Assembly: GCA_964640385.1 (NCBI GenBank)
Contig: CAZXFL010000003.1
Location: 1 to 64,000 of the forward strand
Direction of reading: 5' to 3'
Source of the DNA: JBBDIK01 sp964640385
GTDB lineage: Bacteria > Actinomycetota > UBA4738 > JBBDHU01
DNA length: 64,000 bases
A model generated the notes under the pieces. It did no database searches and was not told the DNA's origin. It saw nothing but the letters and a program-made list of their open reading frames with translations. Shown here piece after piece: positions 53,394 through 62,399 of the stretch. The position numbers and the translations under genes were made by a program. Numbering within the stretch: position 1 is the first letter of the stretch; every line of letters begins with the position of its first letter.

Positions 53394-54344
53394 ATGCGTC
53401 CGTCGAACGAGCCGAGGGTGGTCGGGGCCATCCTGGTGGCGACCGCAGCGACGATGTACGGGGTCGCGGTCGTGATCCAGAAGTGGGTTGCGTCCCAGGG
53501 GCTGCCGACGGAGTCGACGCTGGCCGTGCGCTTCTTCATCTCGGCCGTGATCCTCGCCCTGGTCTTGCTCGTCACCCGAACAGCGCTCGACGCCGCACCT
53601 CGGGAGCGTCGCTGGCTCCTGCTCCTCGGCGGAGTCGGCTACGCGGTCGAGGCATCCTTCTTCTTCGGCGGGCTCCAACATGGGACCGCAGCCGCGGTGA
53701 CGTTGCTCTTCTACACCTACCCGGTGTTGTTGGCGGTCGCCCACATCGCGCTGGGTCGCGGGCGGCTGAACCGGCTCCTGGCGGCGGGGCTCGTTCTCTC
53801 GCTCGCAGGGACCGCCATCGTCATCGCGTCCTCGAGCGGCGTCCAGATCGACGCGGTCGGTATCGTGCTGACCCTGTGCGCATCGATCTCGTTCACCGCG
53901 TACGTCCTCGGGTCCGAGCACGCGTTGAAGCGGACGCGCCCCCTGACATCGGCCATGTGGCTGTGCGCGTCGGCGACGGCCGGGCTGGTGGTCCTCGCGC
54001 TGACCTCCGGCGAGTTCGTGCTGCCGCGTTCGGGGGCCGAGTGGTTCGCGGTGGCGGCGACGGGTCTCGCGACCGCGGGCGCGTTCGTGTTCTTCCTGGC
54101 CGGGTTGCGCCGGGTCGGTTCCGTACGGACCGGTGTCCTGTCGACGTTCGAGCCGCTCTCAGCTGCCCTGCTCGCGTCCGCGTTCCTCGCGGAACCACTG
54201 GGGCTCGGGATCATCGGCGGTGGGTTGCTCATCATGGCGGGGTCGGTGGCCGCGGTGCTGTCGGGACGTCAAGGACGGGCCGCGGCGGAGGCGGCGCTTC
54301 CTGAAGATGTGTCCGAGTCGATCGAGCCCCCGCCGGTCCCCTGA
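53394..54344 (+). CDS. DMT-superfamily (EamA) transporter
   Basis: 316 aa, ten helices arranged as two EamA repeats. The first opens GAILVATAATMYGVAVVIQKW; the second ends with STFEPLSAALLASAFLAEPLG, the usual end of the repeat. Likely exports a small metabolite. The 3' end overlaps the convergent hydrolase gene by 76 bp. Confidence 0.88.
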   Translation: MRPSNEPRVVGAILVATAATMYGVAVVIQKWVASQGLPTESTLAVRFFISAVILALVLLVTRTALDAAPRERRWLLLLGGVGYAVEASFFFGGLQHGTAAAVTLLFYTYPVLLAVAHIALGRGRLNRLLAAGLVLSLAGTAIVIASSSGVQIDAVGIVLTLCASISFTAYVLGSEHALKRTRPLTSAMWLCASATAGLVVLALTSGEFVLPRSGAEWFAVAATGLATAGAFVFFLAGLRRVGSVRTGVLSTFEPLSAALLASAFLAEPLGLGIIGGGLLIMAGSVAAVLSGRQGRAAAEAALPEDVSESIEPPPVP

Positions 54345-55249
54345 CGCGCCTCCAGGCCGGATGCATCCAGCCAGTTGCCAACCGTTGCCAGCCAGTGATC
54401 CGGAGCCTCGAGTTGGATGGCATGTCCTACGCCGCGGAACACCTGCAGATCCCAGTCCGGATGGCGGCGGACCGCGTTCTGCGCGAACCCGAGCGGCACG
54501 AGCTTGTCCCGTTCCCCGTGCAGGACCAGGACCGGACACCGGGTGCGGTCGAGGATCTCGCGGGTCGCGCGCCGGTGCGACCCGAGTCGCATGAGTGAAC
54601 GCGCGGCTTCGAGGAACGCTGGAACAGAGTCCCGATCGGCCTGCTGGCGCCGCACCATCTCGGTCTGTGAGGTTCGCGTGCGTTCGTCGATGGCGGCCGG
54701 GTCGGCGGCGATGAGCCAGAACCCGACCTCGGTCGTTCGCTGCGGGGTCATACCCTTGATGCGCCATCGCCCGAACGCCTCGCCGAACAGTGGCACCCGA
54801 TACAGGTTGAACCCGACCTGGGTGACGAGCGCCGGGCGAACGCCGCGAACCCAGGGGAGCGCGGCGCTCGACAGGATCAGTGCCTCGACCGATGCCGGTT
54901 CGAGCGCTGCTTGCAGCAGTGCGATCGCGCCTCCCATCGAGTTACCGACCAACGTGGCGGGGGCGGCATCGACCGCGCGGAGGAACCGGGAGAGCAGGAG
55001 CCGGTTCGAGCGGACGTCCGATCCACGTCCTGCCCGGGGCGTCAGTCCGAAACCTGCGAGGTCGAGCGCGAGGACCCGTCCGTGGGCCGCAAGCTCCGGG
55101 GCGACCTTCCACCAGTTCAGGAGACACCCTCCGAGCCCGTGGATCAGGACGAACGTCCGGCCGACCGGTCCGTCCCATTCCCGATAATGGACCGGGCCGT
55201 CGATGTCGGCGGTCCGTCGGGGTGGGAGGTCGAGGCCGAAGTCGTCCAT
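54269..55249 (-). CDS. Alpha/beta hydrolase
   Basis: 326 aa. Complete triad: Ser in VGNSMGGA, Asp in HGERDKLVP, His in GVGHAIQLEAP; oxyanion LIHGLGGCLLNWW. ATG 55249 is set by a TAGGCT hexamer 7 nt upstream; the longer upstream reading crosses the divergent promoter. Ser/Ala-rich tail overlaps the transporter gene. Substrate unknown. Confidence 0.88.
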   Translation of the reverse strand: MDDFGLDLPPRRTADIDGPVHYREWDGPVGRTFVLIHGLGGCLLNWWKVAPELAAHGRVLALDLAGFGLTPRAGRGSDVRSNRLLLSRFLRAVDAAPATLVGNSMGGAIALLQAALEPASVEALILSSAALPWVRGVRPALVTQVGFNLYRVPLFGEAFGRWRIKGMTPQRTTEVGFWLIAADPAAIDERTRTSQTEMVRRQQADRDSVPAFLEAARSLMRLGSHRRATREILDRTRCPVLVLHGERDKLVPLGFAQNAVRRHPDWDLQVFRGVGHAIQLEAPDHWLATVGNWLDASGLEARQGTGGGSIDSDTSSGSAASAAARP

Positions 55250-55256
55250 CGGCACC

Positions 55257-55312
55257 AGCCTAGCCCGGCGCGCGGGAACGGGTGCCGTCGGCGGGAGGGG
55301 TTCGGCTAGGCT
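55257..55312. promoter_or_regulatory. Divergent leaderless promoters with identical TAGGCT hexamers
   Basis: TAGGCT on the minus strand (55262-55257) is 7 nt from the hydrolase ATG. TAGGCT on the plus strand (55307-55312) is 7 nt from the AAA ATPase ATG. The 70-bp gap has no room for leaders. Confidence 0.45.
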
Positions 55313-55319
55313 TCCCCGC

Positions 55320-56801
55320 ATGGACACCCGTCGCGACCTCGGGCTGCTGATTCAGTCCCGGCATCCGTTGATCTTCGCGCACGAGACGGATGAGGAACGG
55401 TTCCTCGGTGTGGTGCGCGAGGCGGCCGTTTCCCTGCGTCTACCGGTCTGGACGTGGTCGGTGGCGCGCGGCCTGTGCCGGGACGGCGAAGGCCCGCAGT
55501 ACCAGACGACCGACGCTAGGAAGGCGCTCGAGTTCATCGCGGCTGCGGGCCTGCCGGGGGTCTTCGTGTTCCTGGACGCACAGTCGCTCCTGCAAGATGC
55601 CGTGGTGGTCCGCCGCCTCAAGGAACTCGCCCAGTCGGCCGTGCAAGGGATCACGCTGATCGTCGCGGTCCAACGATCCGACATCCCTGCCGAGCTGGAC
55701 GGCGTCGCCTTGCCGTGGAAGCTTGAGCCGGCCTCGCGCGAGGAGCTGATGGGCCTGCTGCAGCGCACCGTGAACGATCTGTCCCAGCGAGGGATCCCGA
55801 TCAACCTCGCGCGAGGTGACATGGAGCAGCTCGTCTCCGCGATCCAGGGGCTGTCTCTCCGGGAGGGCGTCCAGGCGATCACCGAGGCGGCGATGGCCGA
55901 CGGGGTGCTCGACGGGGCGGACGTGCCGAAGGTCCGGAGCGCGAAAGCGGCGTTCGTCGGATCCGACGGGATCCTCGAGCTGATCGAATCCGAGCAGGGT
56001 CGGCTCGATCAGGTGGGCGGGATGCAGGGACTCAAGGACTGGCTCGCCGTCCGCGGACAGGCGTTCAAGGAGGGCGCGCAGGAGTTCGGGTTGGAACCGC
56101 CGCGCGGCGTCCTGCTGACAGGGGTGCCGGGGTGCGGGAAGTCGTTGGTGGCCAAGACCCTCGCGCGAACGTGGGGGATGCCGCTGATCCTGCTGGACCC
56201 CGCGCGGCTCTACGGACCGTACGTCGGGCAGTCCGAGCAGCGTCTGCAGGAGTCACTCACGACGATCGAGGCGATGGTGCCGTGCGTGGTGTGGATCGAC
56301 GAGATCGAGAAGGGGTTCTCGGCGTCCGAGCAGAGCGACGGCGGGGTCAGCATGCGTATCCGGGGGACGTTCTTGCGGTGGCTGCAGGACCGGCCGCCCG
56401 GGGTGTTCGTCGTGGCGACCTGCAACGAGGTGAAGATGCTGCCGCCGGAGTTCTTCCGCAAGGGCCGGTTCGACGAGGTGTTCTTCGTCGACCTTCCCGG
56501 ACCTGCCGACCGGGGGCAGATCTTCGCGCTGCATATCGGCAAGCGGAAGCGCGACGTCGCAACGTTCGATCTGGCGGCGCTCGCGGCGGCGTCGGATGGG
56601 TTCAGCGGTTCCGAGATCGAGGCGTCGGTCGTCGGGGCGCTGTACCGGGCGTTCGCGGCGAGGGGGGACCTGACGACACAGACGATCCTGGAGGAGCTGG
56701 GCGCCACCTCACCGCTCTCGGAGACGCGGGCTGAGGACGTCGCGGCCCTGCGCGCGTGGGCGAAGGAACGGGCGGTCCCGGCCGACGGGGTCCGTCGCTG
56801 A
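55320..56801 (+). CDS. AAA ATPase, Ycf46-like
   Basis: 493 aa. N-terminal domain of about 230 residues (RHPLIFAHETDEERFL) is followed by one AAA module: Walker A LTGVPGCGKSLVAKTLA (about 267), Walker B CVVWIDEIEKGF, sensor 1 VVATCNEV, and FFRKGRFDEVFFVDLPG with the Arg finger. The last block closely matches Ycf46, a AAA protein best known from cyanobacteria and plastids. Role unknown. A bidirectional terminator follows. Confidence 0.82.
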   Translation: MDTRRDLGLLIQSRHPLIFAHETDEERFLGVVREAAVSLRLPVWTWSVARGLCRDGEGPQYQTTDARKALEFIAAAGLPGVFVFLDAQSLLQDAVVVRRLKELAQSAVQGITLIVAVQRSDIPAELDGVALPWKLEPASREELMGLLQRTVNDLSQRGIPINLARGDMEQLVSAIQGLSLREGVQAITEAAMADGVLDGADVPKVRSAKAAFVGSDGILELIESEQGRLDQVGGMQGLKDWLAVRGQAFKEGAQEFGLEPPRGVLLTGVPGCGKSLVAKTLARTWGMPLILLDPARLYGPYVGQSEQRLQESLTTIEAMVPCVVWIDEIEKGFSASEQSDGGVSMRIRGTFLRWLQDRPPGVFVVATCNEVKMLPPEFFRKGRFDEVFFVDLPGPADRGQIFALHIGKRKRDVATFDLAALAAASDGFSGSEIEASVVGALYRAFAARGDLTTQTILEELGATSPLSETRAEDVAALRAWAKERAVPADGVRR

Positions 56802-56863
56802 ACTCGGTTTCGGCATCCCCGGATCGCAAGATCGACGCGCGGCGATCGCGTGGTCCGAAACCG

Positions 56864-56892
56864 AAGCGAGCCGCCCGAAGGGCGGCTCGCTT
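56864..56892. terminator. Bidirectional terminator hairpin between convergent genes
   Basis: Perfect 13-bp stem AAGCGAGCCGCCC / GGGCGGCTCGCTT with a 3-nt GAA loop, midway between the AAA ATPase and sialidase-fold stops. T-rich tracts are minimal. Confidence 0.75.
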
Positions 56893-56914
56893 GGATGCAG
56901 GTGCGGTGCTGTGG

Positions 56915-58279
56915 CTAGACGCCCTTCGTGAACCAGCTTCCTCCGGGCCCGATGTAGTCTTTGCCCTCGGACCAGATGACGAAGTTCGTTCCGCCCGCGT
57001 TCGTCTCCATCTCGAAGTAGTCGCCGTATGGGAAGGCGTAGCCAGCTGCCTGCTTGTAGCCGGCGCCGGTCGTCAGGTTGGACAGTTTCACGTCGGCTGT
57101 CCATGAGGTTCCGCCGTTCGTCGTGCGCTTGTACCAGGTGTTCCAGCGGCCCCCGCGGTCGTCTTGCCAGGCCACCCGGAAGTCGCCCGCAACCGGTCCG
57201 GCGGTGATCACCGGGAACCCGCTGTCGCCTTGCGCGTTGATCTGGGTCCGAGCGCTCCAGGTGACACCGTCGGTCGACGTCTTGATGTAGAGGGCCTTCG
57301 CCGCCCCCACGACCGTGTTGAGGGTGTAGGCGACCATCAGCTTGCCCGACGGGTCGACGGCGATATTGGCTTGGGAGAAGAAGAAGTCAACCGACGCGCT
57401 GCAGCAGGTTGCCGGCCCTTGCTTGCTGGTGTCGATGATGGTGTGGGTCCAGCTCGCCCCTCCATTGGTGGATCGAAGGACGGCAAGCTGCACATCGCCG
57501 GCTGCACTCACGGTGGCCTTCTCGCCGCTCTCGGAGAAGTACACGGTTCCGTTCGGGGCGACCGCGCCGCCCTCGGCGAACCAGTACAGCGCGTCCGCGT
57601 TCGTCTTCACCGGTGCGGCGAACGTCGCGCCGTAGTTGTGAGAGGCAGCGACGTACGCGGCGGTCTTGTTGAAGGCGATGTAGACGTCCTGGCCCGACGG
57701 TGAGATGGCGATGATCGGCTTATCGGTCCACTGCAGGCCGCCACCGACCGCGACCGGCGCCGTCCAGGTGTTCCCGCGATCGCTGGACTTCGAGAACACG
57801 ACGCCTGGGGTGTAGTCGTTCATCCACGTCGCGTAGATCGTGCCGTCGGTCGCAACCTCCATCTCCGGGTCGTTCTGGGTCTTGGTTCCCTGGCATGCGC
57901 ACAGGAACTTCTCGGCGCCCCAGGTCTGGCCGCCGTCGCTCGACGCTCGGAAGATGATGTTCGGCGTCGGGCAGATCTTCTGTCCAGTGGTGCTGCAGGC
58001 CTTGGGCCCCCCGTAGCGGGTGGTCGCTTGGTAGACCCAGTTGGAGCTGGGATCGACCGCCATCGCGGGCTCCCAGTCGTCGGTGTTGGCCTTGAAGAGC
58101 TGCTCGTTGGCGAAGCCGGAGCCGGACGGCGGCGGCGGGGGCGTCGGCGACGGGGGCGGGGGCGTCGGGGAGGGGGCGGGCGACGGCTTCGCCTTCCCCA
58201 GGGGCGCGGTTGCGCCGCCCGTCGAGAAGATGAGACCGATGACCATAGCGATCGTGGCGATGACGACGAACCGCTTCAT
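56915..58279 (-). CDS. Secreted sialidase-fold (BNR/Asp-box) protein
   Basis: 454 aa. Signal peptide (to about residue 27), a Pro-rich linker (PSPAPSPTPPPPSPTPPPP) and a beta-propeller with at least five Asp boxes: SSDGGQTWG, SSDRGNTWT, STNGGASWT, STDGVTWS, TTNGGTSWT. No sialidase catalytic Arg triad or Tyr/Glu pair is clear, so glycosidase activity is not claimed. AAGGAG precedes ATG. Confidence 0.85.
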   Translation of the reverse strand: MKRFVVIATIAMVIGLIFSTGGATAPLGKAKPSPAPSPTPPPPSPTPPPPPSGSGFANEQLFKANTDDWEPAMAVDPSSNWVYQATTRYGGPKACSTTGQKICPTPNIIFRASSDGGQTWGAEKFLCACQGTKTQNDPEMEVATDGTIYATWMNDYTPGVVFSKSSDRGNTWTAPVAVGGGLQWTDKPIIAISPSGQDVYIAFNKTAAYVAASHNYGATFAAPVKTNADALYWFAEGGAVAPNGTVYFSESGEKATVSAAGDVQLAVLRSTNGGASWTHTIIDTSKQGPATCCSASVDFFFSQANIAVDPSGKLMVAYTLNTVVGAAKALYIKTSTDGVTWSARTQINAQGDSGFPVITAGPVAGDFRVAWQDDRGGRWNTWYKRTTNGGTSWTADVKLSNLTTGAGYKQAAGYAFPYGDYFEMETNAGGTNFVIWSEGKDYIGPGGSWFTKGV

Positions 58280-58466
58280 GTGCCCGCTCCTTGCCGATAG
58301 GTGTCTGGATCACGCCCAGATTCGGCTGCAGACGAGGCGCGGTCAATCCACGGTTCCTCGGGGTCTTTCAGTGGCGGTAAGGGTGGAGGCGGATCTACCG
58401 GAAACCTTGTAGGCGCGCCGAGGGCTGTCGAGGTTTGCACCTTGACCTAGGCAGGGAGGGGATGTG

Positions 58467-58487
58467 ATGCTTCGGCCAGATGCCTGA
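58467..58487 (+). CDS. Possible 6-codon upstream ORF of the PAS kinase
   Basis: ATG CTT CGG CCA GAT GCC TGA overlaps the kinase ATG (58480) in another frame. The strong GGGAGGGG lies just before this mini-ORF and not at the usual distance from the kinase start, so ribosomes may load here and reinitiate. Could be chance. Confidence 0.2.
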   Translation: MLRPDA

Positions 58488-59820
58488 GCGGTCAAGGAAG
58501 CTTCCTGACACCTCGAACGGTGAAGCGGCGACGCAGGACCCGACGCGAGAGAAGAAGAACCCCCACGCGGAGGCGCTCGGTCGGCTCGGCGGTCTGAAGG
58601 GAGGCCCTGCCCGCGCCGCCAAGCTCACTGACGAGGAGCGCAGGGCGATCGCTCGGCGAGCCGCCAAGGCCCGGTGGTCGAAGGATCTCGGAGAACCCGC
58701 CGGACCGGCGGCCGAGCGGCTCGATGCTCCGGGCGGTCCTCTCTTCCGGACCGCGGAGGAACGGTACCGGGCGCTCGTCGAACAGATCCCGGCGGTCGTG
58801 TACATCGATGCGCTCGACGAGGCCGGGACCACGGTCTACATCAGCCCCCAGGTTGAGGAGCTGCTGGGCTATCCGCTCGCCGACTGGCATGACAACCCAG
58901 GCATCTGGTTCGAGACGCTTCACCCGGAGGATCGGGACGCGGTGTTCGAGGATTACATGCGCAACCGCGAGCTGGGCGAGCCCTGGACGATGGAGTACCG
59001 CATGGTTGCGCGCGCTGGCCGCGTCGTGTGGATCCGTGAGGATGACATCGTTCTGCGTGGCGACGACGGGACTCCCCTCGCGGTCCAGGGCGTCATGTTC
59101 GACGTGACGCAGCAGAAGCAGACCGAGCAGCGGCTCATCGACGCCGACCGGACGAAGGATGCGCTGCTGCATGCGGTCTCTCATGACCTCCGCGGTCCCC
59201 TGTCGGCAGTCCTCGGCGCGGCCACGCTGATGACGAGCGATCAGATCGACGTCAAGGTGGATGACCGGGCACAGCTCCTCGAGGGCATGGCCAGCAGCGC
59301 GCGGAAGATGGACCGGATCATCTCGAATCTCCTCGATATGGACCGGTTGGATCGAGACCTGGTCGTGCCGCAGTCACAGCCCGTCGATGTCTGCGAGCTG
59401 ATCCGCTTCGCCGTCGAGGAGACTCAGGTACTTGCCGGGCGCACCGTGGGAGTGGATGTTCCGGCTGATCCGGTACGCGTTCCTGCCGACCGAGGTCTCC
59501 TCGAGCGCATCATCGAGAACCTGGTCCTGAACGCGCTCAAACACACACCGACGCGGGCTGAGGTATGGGTTCGCGTGCGCCCTGATGCCGGTGGAGCGCT
59601 GATCCTGGTCGACGACTCCGGCCCGGGGGTGCCGGCGGAGTCACGGGAGCGGATCTTCCTCCCCTTCGAGCGGGCGGCCGAGGATCACGTCACGGGCGCA
59701 GGGATCGGGCTCTCCCTCGTCGCGCGGTTCGCGCAGCTACACGGTGGCAGAGCCTGGGTGACCGGACGCGAAGGGGGCGGGGCCTCCTTCCGTGTCTTCA
59801 TCCCCGGTGATGCGTCGTGA
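58480..59820 (+). CDS. PAS-domain sensor histidine kinase with N-terminal GG-LKGG motif domain
   Basis: 446 aa, soluble. Residues about 28-65 carry a basic motif (EALGRLGGLKGG, then LTDEERRAIARRAAKARW) that I know mainly from small stand-alone proteins. A PAS/PAC domain follows (about 90-215, AVVYIDALDEAGTTVYISPQVEELLGY). Then HisKA (H box HAVSHDLRGPLSAVL) and HATPase (N box RIIENLVLNALKH, G1 VDDSGPGVP, G2 TGAGIGLSLV). Overlaps the response regulator by GTGA. Confidence 0.88.
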   Translation: MPERSRKLPDTSNGEAATQDPTREKKNPHAEALGRLGGLKGGPARAAKLTDEERRAIARRAAKARWSKDLGEPAGPAAERLDAPGGPLFRTAEERYRALVEQIPAVVYIDALDEAGTTVYISPQVEELLGYPLADWHDNPGIWFETLHPEDRDAVFEDYMRNRELGEPWTMEYRMVARAGRVVWIREDDIVLRGDDGTPLAVQGVMFDVTQQKQTEQRLIDADRTKDALLHAVSHDLRGPLSAVLGAATLMTSDQIDVKVDDRAQLLEGMASSARKMDRIISNLLDMDRLDRDLVVPQSQPVDVCELIRFAVEETQVLAGRTVGVDVPADPVRVPADRGLLERIIENLVLNALKHTPTRAEVWVRVRPDAGGALILVDDSGPGVPAESRERIFLPFERAAEDHVTGAGIGLSLVARFAQLHGGRAWVTGREGGGASFRVFIPGDAS

Positions 59821-60506
59821 CGAACCGCGACAACGACGAGGGTGGACCGGTTCGGCTCTTGATCTGTGATGACCACAAGCTGCTGACCGATGCCCTCTCG
59901 ATCGTCGCGAACAGCGACGACGGGGTGACGCTCGTGGCCCCCGCCTTCAACGATCCGGAGGATGCGGTGGCGGCGGTGGGCGAGCACCGGCCGGACGTCG
60001 CGCTGATGGATGTGTCGTTCGAAGGACACGATCTGACGGGGATCGATGCGACGCGCCTCATCAAGGACGCGTCGCCCGAGACCAGCGTCGTCATCGTTAC
60101 GGGTCAGGACGAGGAGCGGCTCCTCGTCGAGGCCGTTGAAGCGGGGGCCTCGGGCTTCCTGCGGAAGAGCGAGGCCGTGGATCGGGTGCTCGACGTCGTC
60201 AAGGCGGCGGCACGGGGTGAGGTACTCGTGGATCCGGCGGTGCTCGCCCGGGTGCTCGGCCAGGTGGCGCGTGCGCGCGAGGCGCAGACCGATGCCGACC
60301 GGCGGATCGCCGATCTGACGCCGCGTGAGCTCGAGATCCTGGCGGTGCTCGCCGAAGGCGGCCGGAACGAGGACGTCGCCGCTGCGCTCCATATCAGTCC
60401 GCAGACCCTGCAGACGCACGTCCACAACATCCTCACCAAGCTCGGCGTTCGGTCGAAGCTCGAGGCGGTCGTGTTCGCGGTGAAGCGCGGCGTGATCGAG
60501 ATCTGA
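59817..60506 (+). CDS. NarL/LuxR-family response regulator
   Basis: 229 aa. Receiver with acidic pocket CDDHK, phospho-acceptor Asp in ALMDVSFEG (about 63), and Lys in GFLRKSE. LuxR-type HTH follows: LTPRELEILAVLAEGGRNEDVAAALHISPQTLQTHVHNILTKL. Cognate of the PAS kinase by overlap (GTGA), although NarL regulators more often pair with HisKA_3 kinases. Confidence 0.92.
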   Translation: MTNRDNDEGGPVRLLICDDHKLLTDALSIVANSDDGVTLVAPAFNDPEDAVAAVGEHRPDVALMDVSFEGHDLTGIDATRLIKDASPETSVVIVTGQDEERLLVEAVEAGASGFLRKSEAVDRVLDVVKAAARGEVLVDPAVLARVLGQVARAREAQTDADRRIADLTPRELEILAVLAEGGRNEDVAAALHISPQTLQTHVHNILTKLGVRSKLEAVVFAVKRGVIEI

Positions 60507-60512
60507 ACGGAC

Positions 60513-61361
60513 GTGTCGGGGGTAGAGGCTGTCGCACGTGCCATCCCGCGGCCCGATCCGACCGGCGGCGAACCGGGAGATCCGGGGTGGTTCGGCCCCG
60601 GGTCGGCGGCGTGGCGGATCAACGGCGAGACCGCGTTGCTGCTTGCAGGTCCGCGAGCCCTGCTGATGCAACTTGCCCACCCTGCGGTGGCGCGCGGGGT
60701 GCTGGAGCACTCGCGGTTCCGTCGCGATCCCTTCGAACGGCTGCGGCGGACGCTCGAACCCACGCTGACGATCACGTTCGGCGATCACCGGCAGGCTGCA
60801 GGTGCCGCCGACGCCGTGAACGAGGTCCACCTGGGCGTCCGCGGGCGGATGTCGGACGGATCGGACTACGAAGCGCTGGACCCGGAGCTACTGCTGTGGG
60901 TGCACGCGACGCTGGTGGATTCCGCACTGGTTGCCTACGAACGGTTCGTCGCCCGCATCCTGCCCTCCGGCAGGGAGCGGTACTACGCCGAGATGGGACG
61001 GCAGGCGACGGCGCTCAAGGTTCCAGCGGAGATGCTTCCCAGCACGTACGAGGACTTCCGGGCGTACGTCGGTGCAACGATGGCCGGGCTGGAGGTGGGA
61101 GACGATGCGCGCTCGCTCCGTGACGACGTGCTGTCGCCGCCGGTGTCGCCGGCGCTCGCTCCCGTCAGCGCGTGGCTGCGGGCGCTGACGGTCGCGATGC
61201 TGCCCCCGGCGTTGGTGGACGGCTTCGGGCTCCACCAGACCGCCGCGAGCCGACTGACCCTGGAAACGACGGGAGCAGCCCTTCGGGGGCTGCTCCCGAT
61301 GCTTCCCGACACGCTCCGGCGCTGGCCGCACGCCCGCGCCGCCGCGCGTCGCCTGGCCTAG
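60513..61361 (+). CDS. Oxygenase MpaB family (DUF2236) protein, copy 2
   Basis: 282 aa paralogue of 3736-4614: LLAGPRALLMQLAHPAVARG, RRTLEPTLTITFGDHR and LLWVHATLVDSALV align with the same blocks, with the same His residues. GTG start 6 bp after the response-regulator stop, so probably co-transcribed with the two-component genes. Heme-oxygenase-like function by family; substrate unknown. Confidence 0.85.
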   Translation: MSGVEAVARAIPRPDPTGGEPGDPGWFGPGSAAWRINGETALLLAGPRALLMQLAHPAVARGVLEHSRFRRDPFERLRRTLEPTLTITFGDHRQAAGAADAVNEVHLGVRGRMSDGSDYEALDPELLLWVHATLVDSALVAYERFVARILPSGRERYYAEMGRQATALKVPAEMLPSTYEDFRAYVGATMAGLEVGDDARSLRDDVLSPPVSPALAPVSAWLRALTVAMLPPALVDGFGLHQTAASRLTLETTGAALRGLLPMLPDTLRRWPHARAAARRLA

Positions 61362-62254
61362 GCGTCGGTCTGAAGCTCCTGACGGAGTTGCTCCACCGTC
61401 AAACTCTCCTTACGGACCCGGACGTCGACGTACAGGAGGACGGCAACCAGGGCAGTGAAGGGCGCCGTGATGATGGTCGCGAGCGAGTCGCCGATCCACC
61501 GGGTCACCCAGTTCCCCCCAACACCTCCCATCCCGCCGAAGATCCCGCCGACGACGCCGGCCACGACTCCGGCGATCAATCCGGCTACGAAGATCGTTCC
61601 GAACACGTGCCAGAAGTGGCCCTTGACCAGCTCCCACGAGCGCGACAAGGCCTCCGTTCCTCGCTTGTTCTCGACCACGAGCGAGGGGATGGCGACCGCG
61701 AGCATCGTCCCGACGAAGATCATGTAGACGATCGACACTGGGATCAGCAGCGCGAGCACCGCTGGGGCGATGAACGCGAAGAGCACGATCAGTACGACCG
61801 GGGCGAGTCCAACGATGACCCCAACCAGGATCGCGATCCAGATGAACGACCCGAGCCGCTTCAACCCGAAGGCATACGCGGCCTCGACTGAGACCCCTCC
61901 ACCGACGATCGACGCAGCTGCGCCGCGCGCGATGGCCGCTTGCACGATGAATCCCACGACCGCAGCGATCGCCGAGGCGACGAACGTGAGCGCGAGCGCC
62001 CCACCGACCGCCGCTGAGTTCACGTTAGGCAACTCGACGGTCTGGCCCGAGATGACGGTCGCTTCCGTCGTCACGGCGGCGTCGAACGCCATCGAGACCA
62101 GCAGGTCCACGACCAGGTACAGCGGGATGCTTACGATCGCCACGATGATCAGCAGCCGCTGCCAATTCTCCCCATAGAGCTTGAACGCCCCGCCCAAGAT
62201 CTGCCCGAGACCCATCGGGTTGAAGCCGCTTCCGGCTCCCGGTCCTTGACTCAT
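61358..62254 (-). CDS. Polytopic membrane protein, unknown function
   Basis: 298 aa, about six helices with Gly/Ala/Val-rich segments. Amphipathic N-terminal motif LGQILGGAFKLYGENWQRLL and SRSWELVKGHFWHVFGTIFVAG recall glycerophosphodiester-phosphodiesterase-type membrane domains. GGGAGGAG before ATG; TAAGGT (62289-62284) possible -10. Shares 4 bp of stop region with the convergent DUF2236 gene. A broken relative seems to lie at 62985-63105. Confidence 0.75.
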   Translation of the reverse strand: MSQGPGAGSGFNPMGLGQILGGAFKLYGENWQRLLIIVAIVSIPLYLVVDLLVSMAFDAAVTTEATVISGQTVELPNVNSAAVGGALALTFVASAIAAVVGFIVQAAIARGAAASIVGGGVSVEAAYAFGLKRLGSFIWIAILVGVIVGLAPVVLIVLFAFIAPAVLALLIPVSIVYMIFVGTMLAVAIPSLVVENKRGTEALSRSWELVKGHFWHVFGTIFVAGLIAGVVAGVVGGIFGGMGGVGGNWVTRWIGDSLATIITAPFTALVAVLLYVDVRVRKESLTVEQLRQELQTDA

Positions 62255-62357
62255 CGGTGTCTCCTCCCACTAGACCAGGCGTCACCTTACCCTGGTTCGT
62301 GCTCAGGGGGAACCAGGCACGGCTGGTTGATTCGCTCTGCTGAGAGGCGTTAAATCA

Positions 62358-62378
62358 CCCGGGGAAGAACTCCCCGGG
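62358..62378 (+). promoter_or_regulatory. Leader hairpin before the Gly-rich membrane protein
   Basis: CCCGGGGA / TCCCCGGG, 8-bp stem with a 5-nt AGAAC loop. It ends 9 nt before the AAAGGAG ribosome binding site of the gene at 62400. Confidence 0.4.
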
Positions 62379-62399
62379 GTAGACCGAAAGGAGATCTGC

